From NCBI GenBank assembly GCA_947646735.1, contig CANTFK010000287.1, forward strand, positions 152,954 to 216,953: a stretch of DNA of 64,000 nt, in the 5' to 3' direction. The notes under the pieces were generated by a model, which saw only the letters and a program-made list of their open reading frames with translations, made no database searches and was not told the DNA's origin. Of the stretch, positions 10,939 through 22,089 are shown in pieces; position 1 is the stretch's first letter; the number at the start of each line of letters is the position of its first letter. This stretch comes from Peronospora farinosa. Taxonomy: Eukaryota > Oomycota > Peronosporomycetes > Peronosporales > Peronosporaceae. Both the position numbers and the translations under genes were made by a program.

Positions 10939-12042
10939 CTACTGCGCTCGCGCATTTCCCGACCCATCTTGGGCAGGTGCTGAACCCGTGCGTCGTGCAC
11001 GCTGGTTTTTCGCACCTCCCTTCGGGTTGGGAGACCTTTTGCTGGCTGCCTTAGCACCAGCAGCTACCTTGGCGTAGCAGCGAGCCATCATATGGCCTCG
11101 CTTGCCGCACTTGTAGCAGATCACATCTGCATTGCCTAACTCCATAGGAGTGGCATCAGACCTCTCGGACGACGGCCTGTAATAGGCTGTCGCCGAGGCG
11201 CTGTTGTAGGATTGCTCCTCAACTAAGGCAATGTCAATTGCCTCTTCCATCGTCGCTGGCACCTTTCTGAAAAGGGCCTGACGCGATGGGCCGTGCCTAA
11301 GTCCATTCATGAACGTGGCCACCTTGATACGTTCTGGTATCGGTTCCCCATTGATGGACGCCGACAGCGAACGCATCTCCTGCACAAATTCTTGCAGAGA
11401 GCGTTTCGCCTGTCGTGCTCCAAAGAAGCGCGCCATAAGCAACACTTCGTTGTTAGGCGGCTGATACATGGCGCGAATCTTTGCTTTAAAGATCGCCCAT
11501 GATGGAAATGCATCGGCATTAGCCATCAGCGCAGAGTATGCCCACTCTGACGCTTTGCCACGCAAGTTGGACATGGCATACGACACCATTCTGGTGTCGT
11601 CTTCGATGAGCTGTGCCACTCCACATTGCTCAACTGCTAATAGCCAGTGAACAATCGTGTGAGGGCCAGTTCCATCGAACTTCGGAGGGTCCATCCGAAT
11701 GGGCCTCGGGTGAGTAGGCCGAGCAGAGAGCGTTTCAACAGTTCTGTTGAGCGCCTCATTACGTGCCTGCTCAAGCCTAAGCTCATCCTGAGTCTTAGTG
11801 ATGGACTCAGCGGTGGCTTGGCTGTTTACCTCGGACGCGTTTCTACGCTGTCCGAGCACAAACGCCTCAAATTGCTCCAACTGAGCAACATGTTGCTCAG
11901 GAGGACAATGCAAGAGGTTGAACAGGGCTTGTTCACCAAGTCCCTGCGCCATATGCTCTGCCAACTCCCTATGATGCTGGGAGAGGTGAGGGAAGTCACT
12001 CCAGTCCATATTAAGGACCATCTCAACCACACGCACGCTCAA
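10939..12042 (-). CDS. Gag polyprotein, element A
   Basis: An intact 367-codon frame. Domains: N-terminal helical region with FPHLSQHHRELAEHMAQ, the capsid-like retrotransposon gag core (MDPPKFDGTGPHTIVHWLLA, SEWAYSALMANADAFPSW, MARFFGARQAKRSLQEFVQ), and one CCHC knuckle CYKCGKRGHMMARC near residue 318, followed by a basic tail. It forms the cytoplasmic virus-like particle that packages element RNA. The in-frame ATG at 12021 (MVLNMDWSD) is the more likely start, since that sequence recurs as the N-terminus of the gag fragment at 49464. Gag is the only open frame left intact in this element. Confidence 0.85.
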   Translation of the reverse strand: MSVRVVEMVLNMDWSDFPHLSQHHRELAEHMAQGLGEQALFNLLHCPPEQHVAQLEQFEAFVLGQRRNASEVNSQATAESITKTQDELRLEQARNEALNRTVETLSARPTHPRPIRMDPPKFDGTGPHTIVHWLLAVEQCGVAQLIEDDTRMVSYAMSNLRGKASEWAYSALMANADAFPSWAIFKAKIRAMYQPPNNEVLLMARFFGARQAKRSLQEFVQEMRSLSASINGEPIPERIKVATFMNGLRHGPSRQALFRKVPATMEEAIDIALVEEQSYNSASATAYYRPSSERSDATPMELGNADVICYKCGKRGHMMARCYAKVAAGAKAASKRSPNPKGGAKNQRARRTGSAPAQDGSGNARAQ

Positions 12043-12060
12043 AGAGACGAGTCGTGGGAA

Positions 12061-12078
12061 GGACTACTAGTGCTACCA
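12061..12078 (-). other. Primer-binding site, element A
   Basis: Minus-strand TGGTAGCACTAGTAGTCC lies two bases inside the LTR end. It is complementary to a tRNA 3' end finishing GTGCTACCA. Elements B and D use the same primer type. Confidence 0.75.
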
Positions 12079-12080
12079 AG

Positions 12081-12679
12081 TGTAGACGGGCACTTCTACG
12101 AAGTTGCCTCGTACTACGAGCACACACCTTATGCACAAGCGAGGAAGCGGTTAGACCGTCTTGCCTTCGCGTGCGAGGGTGGTTAGGAGGCTGATCGACT
12201 CGTACCACCAGTTGCCTCTCTATAAAGCGAGAGTGCAACGAACTTCTTAACACTAAAACACCGACGTCACGCAGAAGTCTTTCAACTTCTCGTGCGTGGT
12301 GTGTATGTTTAAGTAAATACAAGACTGAGCTATATTTAATTAATTATAACTAAATATATATTTAACTACTGATTGGCTATATATATATATGTATATATAT
12401 ATAGATCGGATACGCGACTCTTTAGAAGCGTATCCTGTCGCATGATCTTAAATCTAGATGTAAGATCGCAACTGACGTCCTTCTGAGACGTCGCGATGCC
12501 TAGCTTCAACTAGCGTCATCCCTTCTCATGTGAATCCATCAATGGATATCACATTCACGAGGGTGGACCACGTTTGTGTATCGCACCCAAGTGATAGGTC
12601 AAAAGTAATCATGGATACTTTTAGACCAAACATTAAGTATATTACTTAATGTTTACGTGTAACGAGATGCCCTATTACA
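12081..12679 (-). repeat. Middle LTR of element A, chimeric
   Basis: 599 bp, TG...CA borders as in the 3' LTR. The portion 12081-12403 is diverged from 5567-5895, whereas 12404-12679 is identical to 5896-6170. It is flanked by a primer site on the left and by a polypurine tract on the right, so it serves as 5' LTR for the left unit and 3' LTR for the right one. Confidence 0.85.
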
Positions 12680-12785
12680 CCATCCCCCGTTTTATAACGA
12701 TTTTTACATTTTGTAAAACATCGCCTAGGAGACAGAGAGACTTGCGAGTCGTTATATAACGCGCCGCTTAGTCTGCTCAGTACTC

Positions 12786-14039
12786 ATGCCACCAAAACGT
12801 GGTAAGGCTGATGGGTCGCCTGCAAAGGCACCCATGCAGTCCAGCACTAAGCGCACGCGCCGCGATTTATCGCAGCCGTCTCAAAGTGCTTCAGGCACTG
12901 AGGTGAATCTTCCATCTCACGATAATGTGGATGAAGATCCGTCTCTCATTGTAGATTACAATGAGAATACACCATTGCCATCACCCCAAAGTAGCGATGA
13001 GCATAGTGCATTGAGGGACAAGTGCCCCCATCATTTGAGGCACCCGTCCTTGTGAAAGCATCTATGCTTCCTACAAGCGAAGGTAAAACCCCGTCGTCTG
13101 CGCCTACGAGCGCAGCGACTAAGACTGAGCGCGCTACTTCGAAAGGAGTAGTCGCGACTCAGTCAGATGTAACTTCTCATGCTGATGTCTTGACAATCCA
13201 TAATGTAGAGTCAGACTCAGCTGAGTGTGAGCTTAAAGCTCCACCAAGTACATCTTCGGCCTCACTAGCCCGCCGTCGCGAGGGCGGCTACGTGAGTGGT
13301 GGCTTGCCACCAATGCCACCTCCATCTGAGTGGATGAACTCTGATGGGTCTAGCGCAGCGCTTTTGCAGCGTGCCACTATAGACGCTCATAAGTTCTATA
13401 GCGTCTTTCCTTTGTGGAAAAAGCAGGGCAAAGCACTTGGTCGTGCTTTCCCAATTCCAGTCGTGCTGCGTTCTAACGAAACAGCCGACGAATATGAATC
13501 TGAACTTCTGCGCCGTGTCAAACCCCATATAGATGCAATGAAACAGCAGTCGCAGTGAATCCTCTTCGCTAAGACGCGTGCGAGGCAAAAATTTGGGTGA
13601 TAACATACCTCAGCTCCTTCTCTTCACGCCGCCCCTGCTAGTACATCAGGACTTAGCAGAGCGAGTGCAGCTGGTGCTTCTGACCATGAGCAGCCACCAT
13701 CCCAGGCACGTCGATACACAACGCGTCGATCGGTTCCCAAGAGTCGAAACATTTTTGGTATCCTTTCCACTAGACAAGAATCTGAAGCTTTCGCTTCACA
13801 TAGCGGTGGGCCAACAACCTTCCAACAAGGAAGCGTGTGTTCCCACCCGCATCCACCACCACAGGTGGCGCCCGATAGGAGCGGCGATTACGCCCAACTA
13901 TTCGCAGCTGTCTATGTTGTCGTTCTGTCGCAGGCGTAGATCGCTGCGCTGAAGAAAAAGGTGGCTGATATGTCGAGTCAAGTCTCGCGACTGACTTCGG
14001 ATATACGATCTGTGAATACAAGGGATAGTCAGTAGTATG
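12786..14039 (+). pseudogene. Antisense ORF of element A, copy 2
   Basis: A copy of 6277-7530 shifted by 6509 bp, with the same ATG, the same frameshift (89-codon frame then 178-codon frame ending 13558) and the same coiled-coil fragment near 13939-14036. The shared frameshift shows that the duplication occurred after the break. Confidence 0.6.
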
Positions 14040-15735
14040 GCCACCTGAAACTTCGTTTCAACATTGTAGCGACTGATGATGAGAGTTCTGAGTCAAACGC
14101 GGAGACCTCCTCTATCACCGAGTCCTCTGTCGTCTCGCTCGTATACGGAACGTCGTTCACCTTCCACGTCGCCTAATCGGAAATGACGCTCGACTCACTG
14201 TCAACTTCGCCATCGGTGATGCGGACATGTGATCTCTTCTGGATCAACATACCGTTTTAGACGACCCACGTAAAAGACGGGGTGCGTGGTGGGAGAATGA
14301 GCCTATAATTTAGGTCTCCAACTTTTTCAACCACTGTAAAGGGCCCAATGAATCGGGGCAATAGCTTAGTATTACCACCAGTTAGTACAGAAATTGCATG
14401 TTTAGGTAGGGTAGCAGTACTTAATAGCACTTTGTTCCCAACACTAAAGTGTTCATTGTTTTTGCGACCATGCTGGTCCGCATATTGTTTTTGCTTGTCC
14501 TGTGCGCTTGTCATCGCGTCACAGGCTTTACGTGTGATGGCTAATCGCTCATCCACAAAGCGCTGAGTTCAATCACGCTTTTACCATCCAGCTCGCCTTT
14601 GACGCCTCCAAGTGGTCTATCGTGGGTCGACGCTGCTGATAACACTATAGTGTCATCATCAAGGAGCGCTGGCATTTCTTGCCGTGCCTCCTCTGTGACA
14701 CCTATAGGTGACGTGACCACTGCTAAATTAGCAGTGTCACTAGGGCAACCTTGGCCCTCTTTGGCATTCGCACCGAGCGAAGTGAGGGGCCCTCCCCCAC
14801 TAAGACTCGGGCTGCGTACAAACGAGACTGGCGTTCGAGGATGACGCAGTCCGTTAATGTAAAACGGTGTTTCACCCGTACTGGCGTGAACACTGTTATT
14901 AATAGCGAACTCCACGAATGGCAATTGATTGCTCCATTCTTTGGGAGTCGCTATTGTACGCAACACATCCGCCACGACTCGATTGGCCCGTTCTGTTTGG
15001 CCATCGGTCTGAGGATGATCAGCGGTTGACATGTGGAGCTTGCTACCTAGAAGATCAAACACATGACGCCATAAACCCGACGTAAAACGCGGATCCCGGT
15101 CCGATACTATGGACTCGGGCATCCTGTGTAGTCTATACACGTGATCCAGAAACAAGAGGGCAGCCTCTTTCCCTGAGATCTTGGTGCTACATGGTGCCAA
15201 ATGCACCATCTTGCTCAGTCTGTCTACAAAGACGACGAGCCCCGTCCTGCCTTTATGGTCAGGCGGTAAGCCAAACATGAAGTCCAAACTGACCGACTTC
15301 CAACATTCAGTTGGAATCGGCAGTGGCTTCAGTGGCGCACTGTTCGAAGGTGCAGGCTTTATGCGCTGACACTCTTCGCAAGAGCAAATATAGTTGGCCA
15401 CCCACCGATAAAGGTGGGGCCATCAAAATTCCTCTGAAACTCGTAAGAATGTCTTTTCACGGCCCAGATGCTCACTAGATAGCGCATCATGGCACTCGTG
15501 AAGTATCATCAGCTTGAGATCTGTGTCATGAGGGACATAGATTCTCAAGGGATCACAGGGTGACAGTTGATGCCATAACAGGCCATCACTATAACTAAAG
15601 CGATTTAGTTTCGCTTTGAGGTGCGACGGAAGGATAAACTTTCGTCCGACAAAATGATCCAACAGCAGGCGACGAAGTTCGTCGTGACTGTAACACTCCT
15701 TGATATCGGAGGCCATTGAGCTCGTCACATGGTAG
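13653..15735 (-). pseudogene. Integrase and chromodomain, element A copy 2 (truncated at 15735)
   Basis: Repeats 7144-9226 including the chromodomain stop and frame breaks. Differences I noticed are single bases near 14725, 15053, 15660, 15697 and 15714. At 15735 the sequence switches to the LTR of element E, so RT, protease and gag of this copy are missing. Confidence 0.85.
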
Positions 15736-16997
15736 TGTGGTGAAGTGCTAATTTTGTGATGTGGAGGTCCCTGAATTCAGTTGGATTCGGAGTATAGACC
15801 GTGGGTCAGGGACAGGGGACCAGAGAGACAGGGGCCTCGAAGGAGAGCGACCGTTGGTATAGAACAATCCGCAGGACCCACCGAATAAAATCAGTATCAG
15901 GGTACCGGTTAACCGGTACCAAAGGGAGTTGTTCATGGCCCGTCATTGATCGACCTGGCCCCTCGCTGGTAGACCCGGGTCCCTCATAGGTCGACCTGGG
16001 TCCCTCATTGGTCGATCTGGGTCCCTAATTGGTCGACCTGGGTCCCTCATTGGTCGAGTTGGGTCCCTCGTCGGTAGACCTGGTCCCTCATTGGTCGACC
16101 TGGGTCCCTCATTGGTCGACCTGGGTCCCTCGTCGGTAGACCCGGTCCCCTTCATCGGGCGACCTGGGTCCCTCATTGGTAGACCCGGTCCCTCGTTGGT
16201 CGACCCGGTCCCTCGTTGGTCTACCCGGTCCCTCATTGGTAGACCTGGGTCCCTCATTGGTCGGCCCGGTCCCTCATCGGTCGACCTCGGCCCCTCGGGG
16301 TTCAGCCACTCCGGACCAACAAATACAAGGATCAGACTAGTCGACGCAAGGAATCAGAGCTTCAGGCAAAGATAGAGTAAAGGAGTTAAAAGGATAGGAC
16401 TATATTAGATACTACTCAATTTGCGATCTACGTGGCACGACTCCGTCACCCAAGAAGGACTTGTTCTAAGTTACCCACTGTTCCGGGAAGGGATATTTTT
16501 GGCCCCCCGTCGAAGACAGTTGTGTAGCGAAGTTCAAGTGCGAATAGAGCTCCAGGATATATTTGGCCTGTGAGCTCGTTCGAGTAGCAACACCCCCTAA
16601 GACCCGCTATCGGAAGCGGTCTCCCTCACCTCAAGGTCCGGGAGCAACGTAAAGGTCAGGTGATTAACACCCCTGAAACAGAAGGAAAAGGCCAGGGACG
16701 ACAAGCGCCCCTGAAGAATTTGGCTCTAAGTCCACTCTCGACAAGGTCGATCGAGTGGCCACCTACCGGCCCACCGAGTGAAGCATATCCACTCGAGGCC
16801 CCCCAGGTCTACCTCCCTCAAGGCAGACATCTACATCATCACCAAGTCCAACGAAGAGTGCAACCCGCCAGCCGACGGGTACACAAGGTGAGAGAAGGTT
16901 CATACGCGGCATCGGGGTACCCCCTCCGACAGTCGGCAGTCCGGCACAGTGAGTGGTTTGGGGTCTCATCATACAATTTTGAGAGCCCACTCCACCA
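15736..16997 (+). repeat. LTR of element E (1262 bp)
   Basis: Starts TGTGGTGAAG and ends CTCCACCACA, giving perfect terminal inverted TGTGGTG/CACCACA, followed after one base by a primer site. A second copy of this LTR begins at 63251 and runs off the right edge. It is plus-oriented. It contains a 21-bp minisatellite. Confidence 0.85.
15945..16290 (+). repeat. 21-bp minisatellite inside the E LTR
   Basis: About sixteen degenerate copies of a unit such as GGTCGACCTGGGTCCCTCAT. The homologous LTR at 63251 has a shorter and differently ordered array at about 63470-63710. Confidence 0.85.
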
Positions 16998-16998
16998 C

Positions 16999-17014
16999 AT
17001 TGGTGCGCGTGCCC
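16999..17014 (+). other. Primer-binding site, element E
   Basis: TGGTGCGCGTGCCCGG follows the LTR. Family C uses the identical site (25948-25963 minus, 29277-29292 plus), grouping C and E, whereas A, B and D use TGGTAGCAC. Confidence 0.75.
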
Positions 17015-19380
17015 GGATCTTCGGAAGACGCGGGATTTCACCGCGAGTCCCAAGAAGATAAAGATGTTCATGTCAAGAAGGAGCACAAGACCGAAGAGCC
17101 ACTGGAAGATCGATCGCCAGTGACTCAAGAGGAAACAAACAAAGGATCGAAGGACCGACCGGGCCTTGGGAGGGGCCCGGTCAACATGGTCGAGGTTGAA
17201 TTTATCGAAGAAAAACCTAAATACCCTCCCTATGTCCTCGTAGAGGACACCTTGGGTCATGATGCCTATCATGATCCAGAGGACCATCAGCCGACGGTGA
17301 AAACCGAGAGGCTAAGGTCCCCAAAAAAACAACAAACAAAGATCGCGCAATCCAAGCCGACGAAGTTCCGGATGAAGGCACCCGGAAACACCAAGTCGAT
17401 AGTCCCCGAGAAGTCAGGACTGGCATCATGGACAGACGCTGATGTCACGAGGGCCTATCACCAACGCAAGCTGAACGCGTTCCTGGAGAGCGACCCCGTC
17501 GCGACGATCCTGGAGATCCGGCAGCTGGGTCAACTTACTGGAACGGTATCGACCCTACCACGGCTGCACTCCGTCAAGGACGCGATCACAGCGCTGGTCA
17601 CCATGCTTCGTGAAGTGAACATGGTCGCAGGTCGGTTCGACCCGGACGACCTGCTGTCCCTGGGATTCGACAGAATCACAAAGACGTTAGAGCATATACA
17701 CAAGCGTCTGTCGATCCTAGTTGGTACCACGCCAGCAAAGGAACACCCAACTCTGGGGACACCCACACAAACACGGTCCAAGGACAGCCAGATGACGCTT
17801 CAAGACATCACGGTATATCCTCGCATGTACGGAGCCGCCGGCCACCCAGGGGCGAATCAGACCCATCTCAACACCGGATGCCAAGCGGCCAGAGGGAAGC
17901 AGCACCGTGGTCCCTAGGATCGTCCTCAACTGGGTCGGTCACTAGGATGCCCCTAGGCCCTACTGGAGCGGCGCTGCTCCAGGCCCGAGCGCGCAGCGCG
18001 GAGCAGGAGCCAAGTGGTCTTGAAACGGCGACGCGTGGCAAGAATGAAAATCATTCCGATTTTCAGCCAATGGGAAATCAGCAAGTGAAAACGCTGGAAT
18101 TTGCTCTGCCCCGTGACGAAGATGCTGGGGGGAAGGGCCTACCTACCCGGTAGGCGATCTGCAGACCCTCTTCGACGCGGCGATGGCAACGGGAGTGTAG
18201 CAGGAGGAAGACGAGAGGCGCAAAGGACGACCGCTCACCATGACCAGCATCCAGGCTTACAAATGCCAAGAGGCCACACGATGACCGACGTCGATATGGA
18301 ATCCGTCGGTTCCTGTGAGTTCGACCCTGACAACATGGATTTGAGGGGACCTCAGTCGATGATGGCGAACGCAGCGCTGGGACAGATGCCAAATATGGTC
18401 CCTCGCATCAAACTATCGGCGACCTCGGACCTTAAAGAATTTCATGATAGAGACCAAGACGAAGACAGAGCGCGCAGCTGGGTGTCGACGGTCAAGATAG
18501 CATTTATAAGAGACCAAGCACCAGATGACGAACGATGTCTCGTTTTTGGAGGGTTGCTGACTGGACCGGCACAAAATTGGTATCGTCAACTGGGTCGCTC
18601 AGTCCGAGGAAACTGGAAGGACTTAATCCAAGAGTTCATGATTCGGTTCTGTGGCACGGGGGTACCGGTCGCCCGCCAGTACTACCATGCGAAGAAAAGG
18701 TCGAAAGAGACCCCGCTGGATTATCTGTACCGCCTGAATGTGCTTGGACTCAGGGCGAAGATGAAGATTAAGGATGGGTCGCCCAAGGTTCAGAAGGATC
18801 ACGTCGATCACTACATTTTGACGGTGGACGACCCGGAGCTAGCAGACAAGTTGACTATGTTGCGTCTGGCGGATGTAGAAGAATTGGAGGAAGCATTGAC
18901 AGCATGTCAGCGGACGAAGGCAAGACGAGGCAAGATGCTGTTTGGATCAAACAAGTTTCGTCAGAAGGCCCCTGTGCTACCAGACAGGCCGAATGATATA
19001 AACCGCCGCTCTATACATGCAGTTCGGACATCCCTGGAAGACTCGAGCTCTGAAGAATCCAGTCCAGACTCCTTGGAGAATGAGGGAGATCTAAGACGAG
19101 TCTACCTTATGGAGAAAGAAGCAGGAAGGGACCCAAGTGTGAGGTTTTCAAAGAATCTACCGACTAGGGAGGCCGATCAACATCGCCAGGCAGTAGACCA
19201 GCGACCCGGCCCATCATCAGCGACCCCTACGAGATGTGCATATTGCGGGTCCAAGAAACATGGAGATCTGAATGTGCATATTGCGGGTCCAAGAAACATG
19301 GAGATCTGAATTGCTGGAAAAGATTGACCTGCGACCGCTGTGGAAGGAAGGGTCACCCGTCTGATCGCTGCCTGTTTGTA
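17015..19380 (+). pseudogene. Gag region of element E, frameshifted
   Basis: A first open frame ends at 17917 (N-terminal helical part with ATILEIRQLGQLTGTVSTL). The core continues in another frame to 19309, with KEFHDRDQDEDRARSWVS, AQNWYRQLGRSVRGNWKDL, YYHAKKRSKETPLDYLYRL. Two CCHC-type knuckles follow (CAYCGSKKHGDLN and CDRCGRKGHPSDRC). A 38-bp tandem duplication (19235-19272 and 19273-19310) splits the first knuckle and shifts the frame. This gag is clearly related to that of family C. Confidence 0.8.
19235..19310 (+). repeat. 38-bp tandem duplication breaking the E zinc knuckle
   Basis: Two identical 38-bp units, each starting TGTGCATATTGCGGG and ending GATCTGAA, lie directly adjacent. 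38 is not a multiple of three, so the reading frame is lost inside gag. Confidence 0.9.
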
Positions 19381-19539
19381 TGCCGGGGTTGTGAGAGATT
19401 CACGAGATTGGGAAGTGCCAGATGGAGGAGTTCTACAATTTGTTCCGTCAATGGTACAACCCAGCCAAGCATGCAGGGATGTTTCCGGAGAAACTCGAGA
19501 AGATGGCAAATTAAGACGCTCGCCAGGTTGGAATCTGGT

Positions 19540-19950
19540 ACGAGCCGAGCGTTCTAATTGTTGCATTTTTGCATATGTGGAGAAACAGCCCAAGGAGGAG
19601 ACGGGTATTCCAGTTAAAATTGGAAATATATTGAAGATTGGAAATTACCCTGTGGTCCATGTTGCTTCTTTGAATGAACCTAATAGTTTTGTTCGAGAAA
19701 GTTCAGTAATGGAGTTGGACTTATTGGCAGGCGAGTCTCTTACCAAGTTTAGTAATGGAGTTGGACTTATTTCTTGCCAAATCGATGAAAGTGAACGACA
19801 AGAATGTATTGGTATTAAGGAAGCCGTATACACCACGGAGGGACGCACTCGCATCAAGGTTACTCTGAATGGGAACTTGGTGTACATCTTTAAGGTGTGG
19901 GTAGGCCCTATGGTAGGCCAGGATGCAATTTTGGGGATGGACTTCATGGC
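19540..19950 (+). pseudogene. Protease remnant of element E
   Basis: Open in the frame of 19340-19987. The second half of the retropepsin domain is clear (QECIGIKEAVYTTEGRTRIK, VGQDAILGMDFMASP). The part that should carry the DSGAEV active site, as in family C, is replaced by two short repeats of NGVGL/MELDLL-type sequence (about 19700-19780), so the active site has been lost by a small deletion/duplication. The sequence switches to minus-strand RNase H of element C near 19950. Confidence 0.7.
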
Positions 19951-21962
19951 GTCCCCTAGTCTGATTCTCCAACAGATCAAAGCCTAATAGTAAGCCCCGA
20001 TATTCGGCTTCATTCACTGTTAAGTCCGTTGCATATTCCGAGGCAGCAGCCACAATAGTTCACTCAGGAAGTTTCCATATTATCGCACTGTACGATCCAC
20101 CCTTTCGCTTGGTTCGTGCCGATCCATCGAAACTGACGACCAAGAGACTTTCATCTTCTTCCACCGTAGGCGGTGGCATACTTAGAGTTTGCCTTGGCTG
20201 TTTCCGGGGAGAGATCGCAATTAACACTTCATCGACTTCTTCACGGGGAGTCACACTTGCAGCCAGGGCACCAAGTATTTCATCTTCGCCCTTTTCACAT
20301 TTTTTAATCTCCAACGTCCAAGTCGATAACAATGCAGCCCACCTTCCTAGTCTTCCATTAAGACCGGAGGATTGTACTAACCAGGCCATCGTCGAGAAAC
20401 GCGTAAGAATTTTAATCTCTCGCGAGACTAGCATGCAATAACATAAATCCAAAATCCGAAGTAAAGCTAGTATCTCCTTCTCGACCATTCCGTAATTGAT
20501 CTCATTAGGCTTCAGCGTTCGGCTTGTAGACAGTATGTGCCATCATACTCTGCATCAAAGCTGCTGAAACCGCCCATTTACTCGCATATACGACAATTAC
20601 CGGAGGACGATCTGGATCGAAGTGTTTGAGGATAGGGGTATTAGCGATCTTGGCTTTCAACATGGCAAATGCGATCATCGCTTTTTCCCATCGAGTCCGT
20701 CCTTCTGGATCTTGGTCGTCCCCAATGCCGATGATTTGATCCGAACTCATTCGGTGGCGATATTCGAATCTAATGCATTCATCTTGTCAGAACAGCGGAT
20801 TTCGTGGAAATCTTCTTCCCGTAATTCATATAGCACTGACGCGTAAATCGCAAAATCTTCGACAAATCGACTATAGTAATTCAAGCTTCCCAGAAACAGT
20901 TGCATCGATCGAAACGTTTTTGGGAACGGAATATTCACCAGCGATTCCAAATCCTTTGGATGAGCTTCTATTCCTGCAAGTGAGACTTGATGACCCAGGT
21001 ATTCTACCTTACGTCGTCCCCAAAAACTCTTAGCGAGACTGATCGACAAATTCCATTCACTGAATACTTCTAGCAACCGCTTTACCTTATCATATAAGGA
21101 GGCTCACGATGTTGCTGAAATCAATATGTCATCAATATATGACCTTCGGCCGAGCACAGATGGCTTCTGGCTAGCGTCCGGTTCACCTTCAGTGAATACA
21201 TCAACCAGTTTTGGCGATCCCGTTACCATATCAGTGGCTTCGAGTGATCCTGTAGCAATTGCACTTGGATCCGTACCGATCTTGAGGTATCCATACAGTG
21301 CATTATCGATTAGACGTTGGTAAATCTGCGGAGCGTTTTTTAGCCCAAACGGCATTCGTAACCACTCAAACAAGCCTGACGGCGTGATAAAAGCAGAAAT
21401 CATCCTTGCTCGCTCGGTCATTTCCACGACCAAAAATCCACTGGCCATATCCAACGAACAATACCACATAGCTTTATCCATATCTTGCAAAAATTCGCTA
21501 ATCAGCGGCATAAGGATACACCATCAATCTCGTGAGTTGATTCACCCGCCGATAGTCAATACATATCCGGATGTCGACACCATTCTTTTTTATAATTACC
21601 ACAATCGGCGAAGCCCATGGTGATGTCGACGGCTGGATAATCCTGGCTGATAGTAATCCTTTGATTATGTCAGCTAACTTCTCGCGAAATTTGGGAGCGA
21701 CCGGTCGTACTCGTTGTGCGATCGGGTGTGCTCCACCAACATCGATATCACATACTGCTCCTCGAGCTGCAGGAGGAAGCGCGTTTCCTTTGCCGATGAG
21801 TAAGTGTCGGTTCGCCCAAATCAATTGCCGTAGATCTTCTTGGTCCTTGGTTAGAGGAACTCCCGGATCGCCCACTTGGATATCATCAATCGTAACTTCT
21901 TCGGTGGATGACACAATCTTAGGCAAGACAGCCATATGCTGATCCACGTCTTCGGCATACAA
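19951..21962 (-). pseudogene. RT and RNase H of C1
   Basis: Frames 21962-21498, 21511-21104, 21076-20747, 20750-20505 and 20488-19951 together give RT (SPIVVIIKKNGVDIRICIDY, CSLDMASGFLVVEMTERAR, FEWLRMPFGLKNAPQIYQRL, SYIDDILIS) and RNase H (SLLVVSFDGSARTKRKGG, LTVNEAEYRGLLLGFDLL). Breaks: a one-base frameshift just before MPLISEF and an in-frame TGA after YIDDILISATS. Both occur at the same places in the plus copy. An insertion between NALYGYLK and the YIDD box is shared with the plus copy. Confidence 0.85.
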
Positions 21963-22089
21963 TTCACCACTCTCGTGATAACATCGAGTCTTCAGGCTTC
22001 ATCTTTACACTTCCTCCGGCTAAATTACATTCGTCGTTGATAGTCGTAGTATCACTAGCTTGCTCTTGTTCTCGCAGATCGCGATCCAG

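Larger units (their letters stand above)
5567..15735 (-). mobile_element. Ty3/gypsy element A plus a tandem second copy sharing the middle LTR
   Basis: Read on the minus strand, the complete unit is LTR (12679-12081), primer site, gag, protease remnant, RT/RNase H, integrase with chromodomain, antisense ORF, polypurine tract, LTR (6170-5567). To the right of the middle LTR the order restarts: 12680-15735 repeats the 3' half of the element with an offset of 6509 bp and only a handful of substitutions. The second copy is cut at 15735 by the LTR of element E. Protease and the N-terminal half of RT are deleted, so the copy is non-autonomous. Confidence 0.85.
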
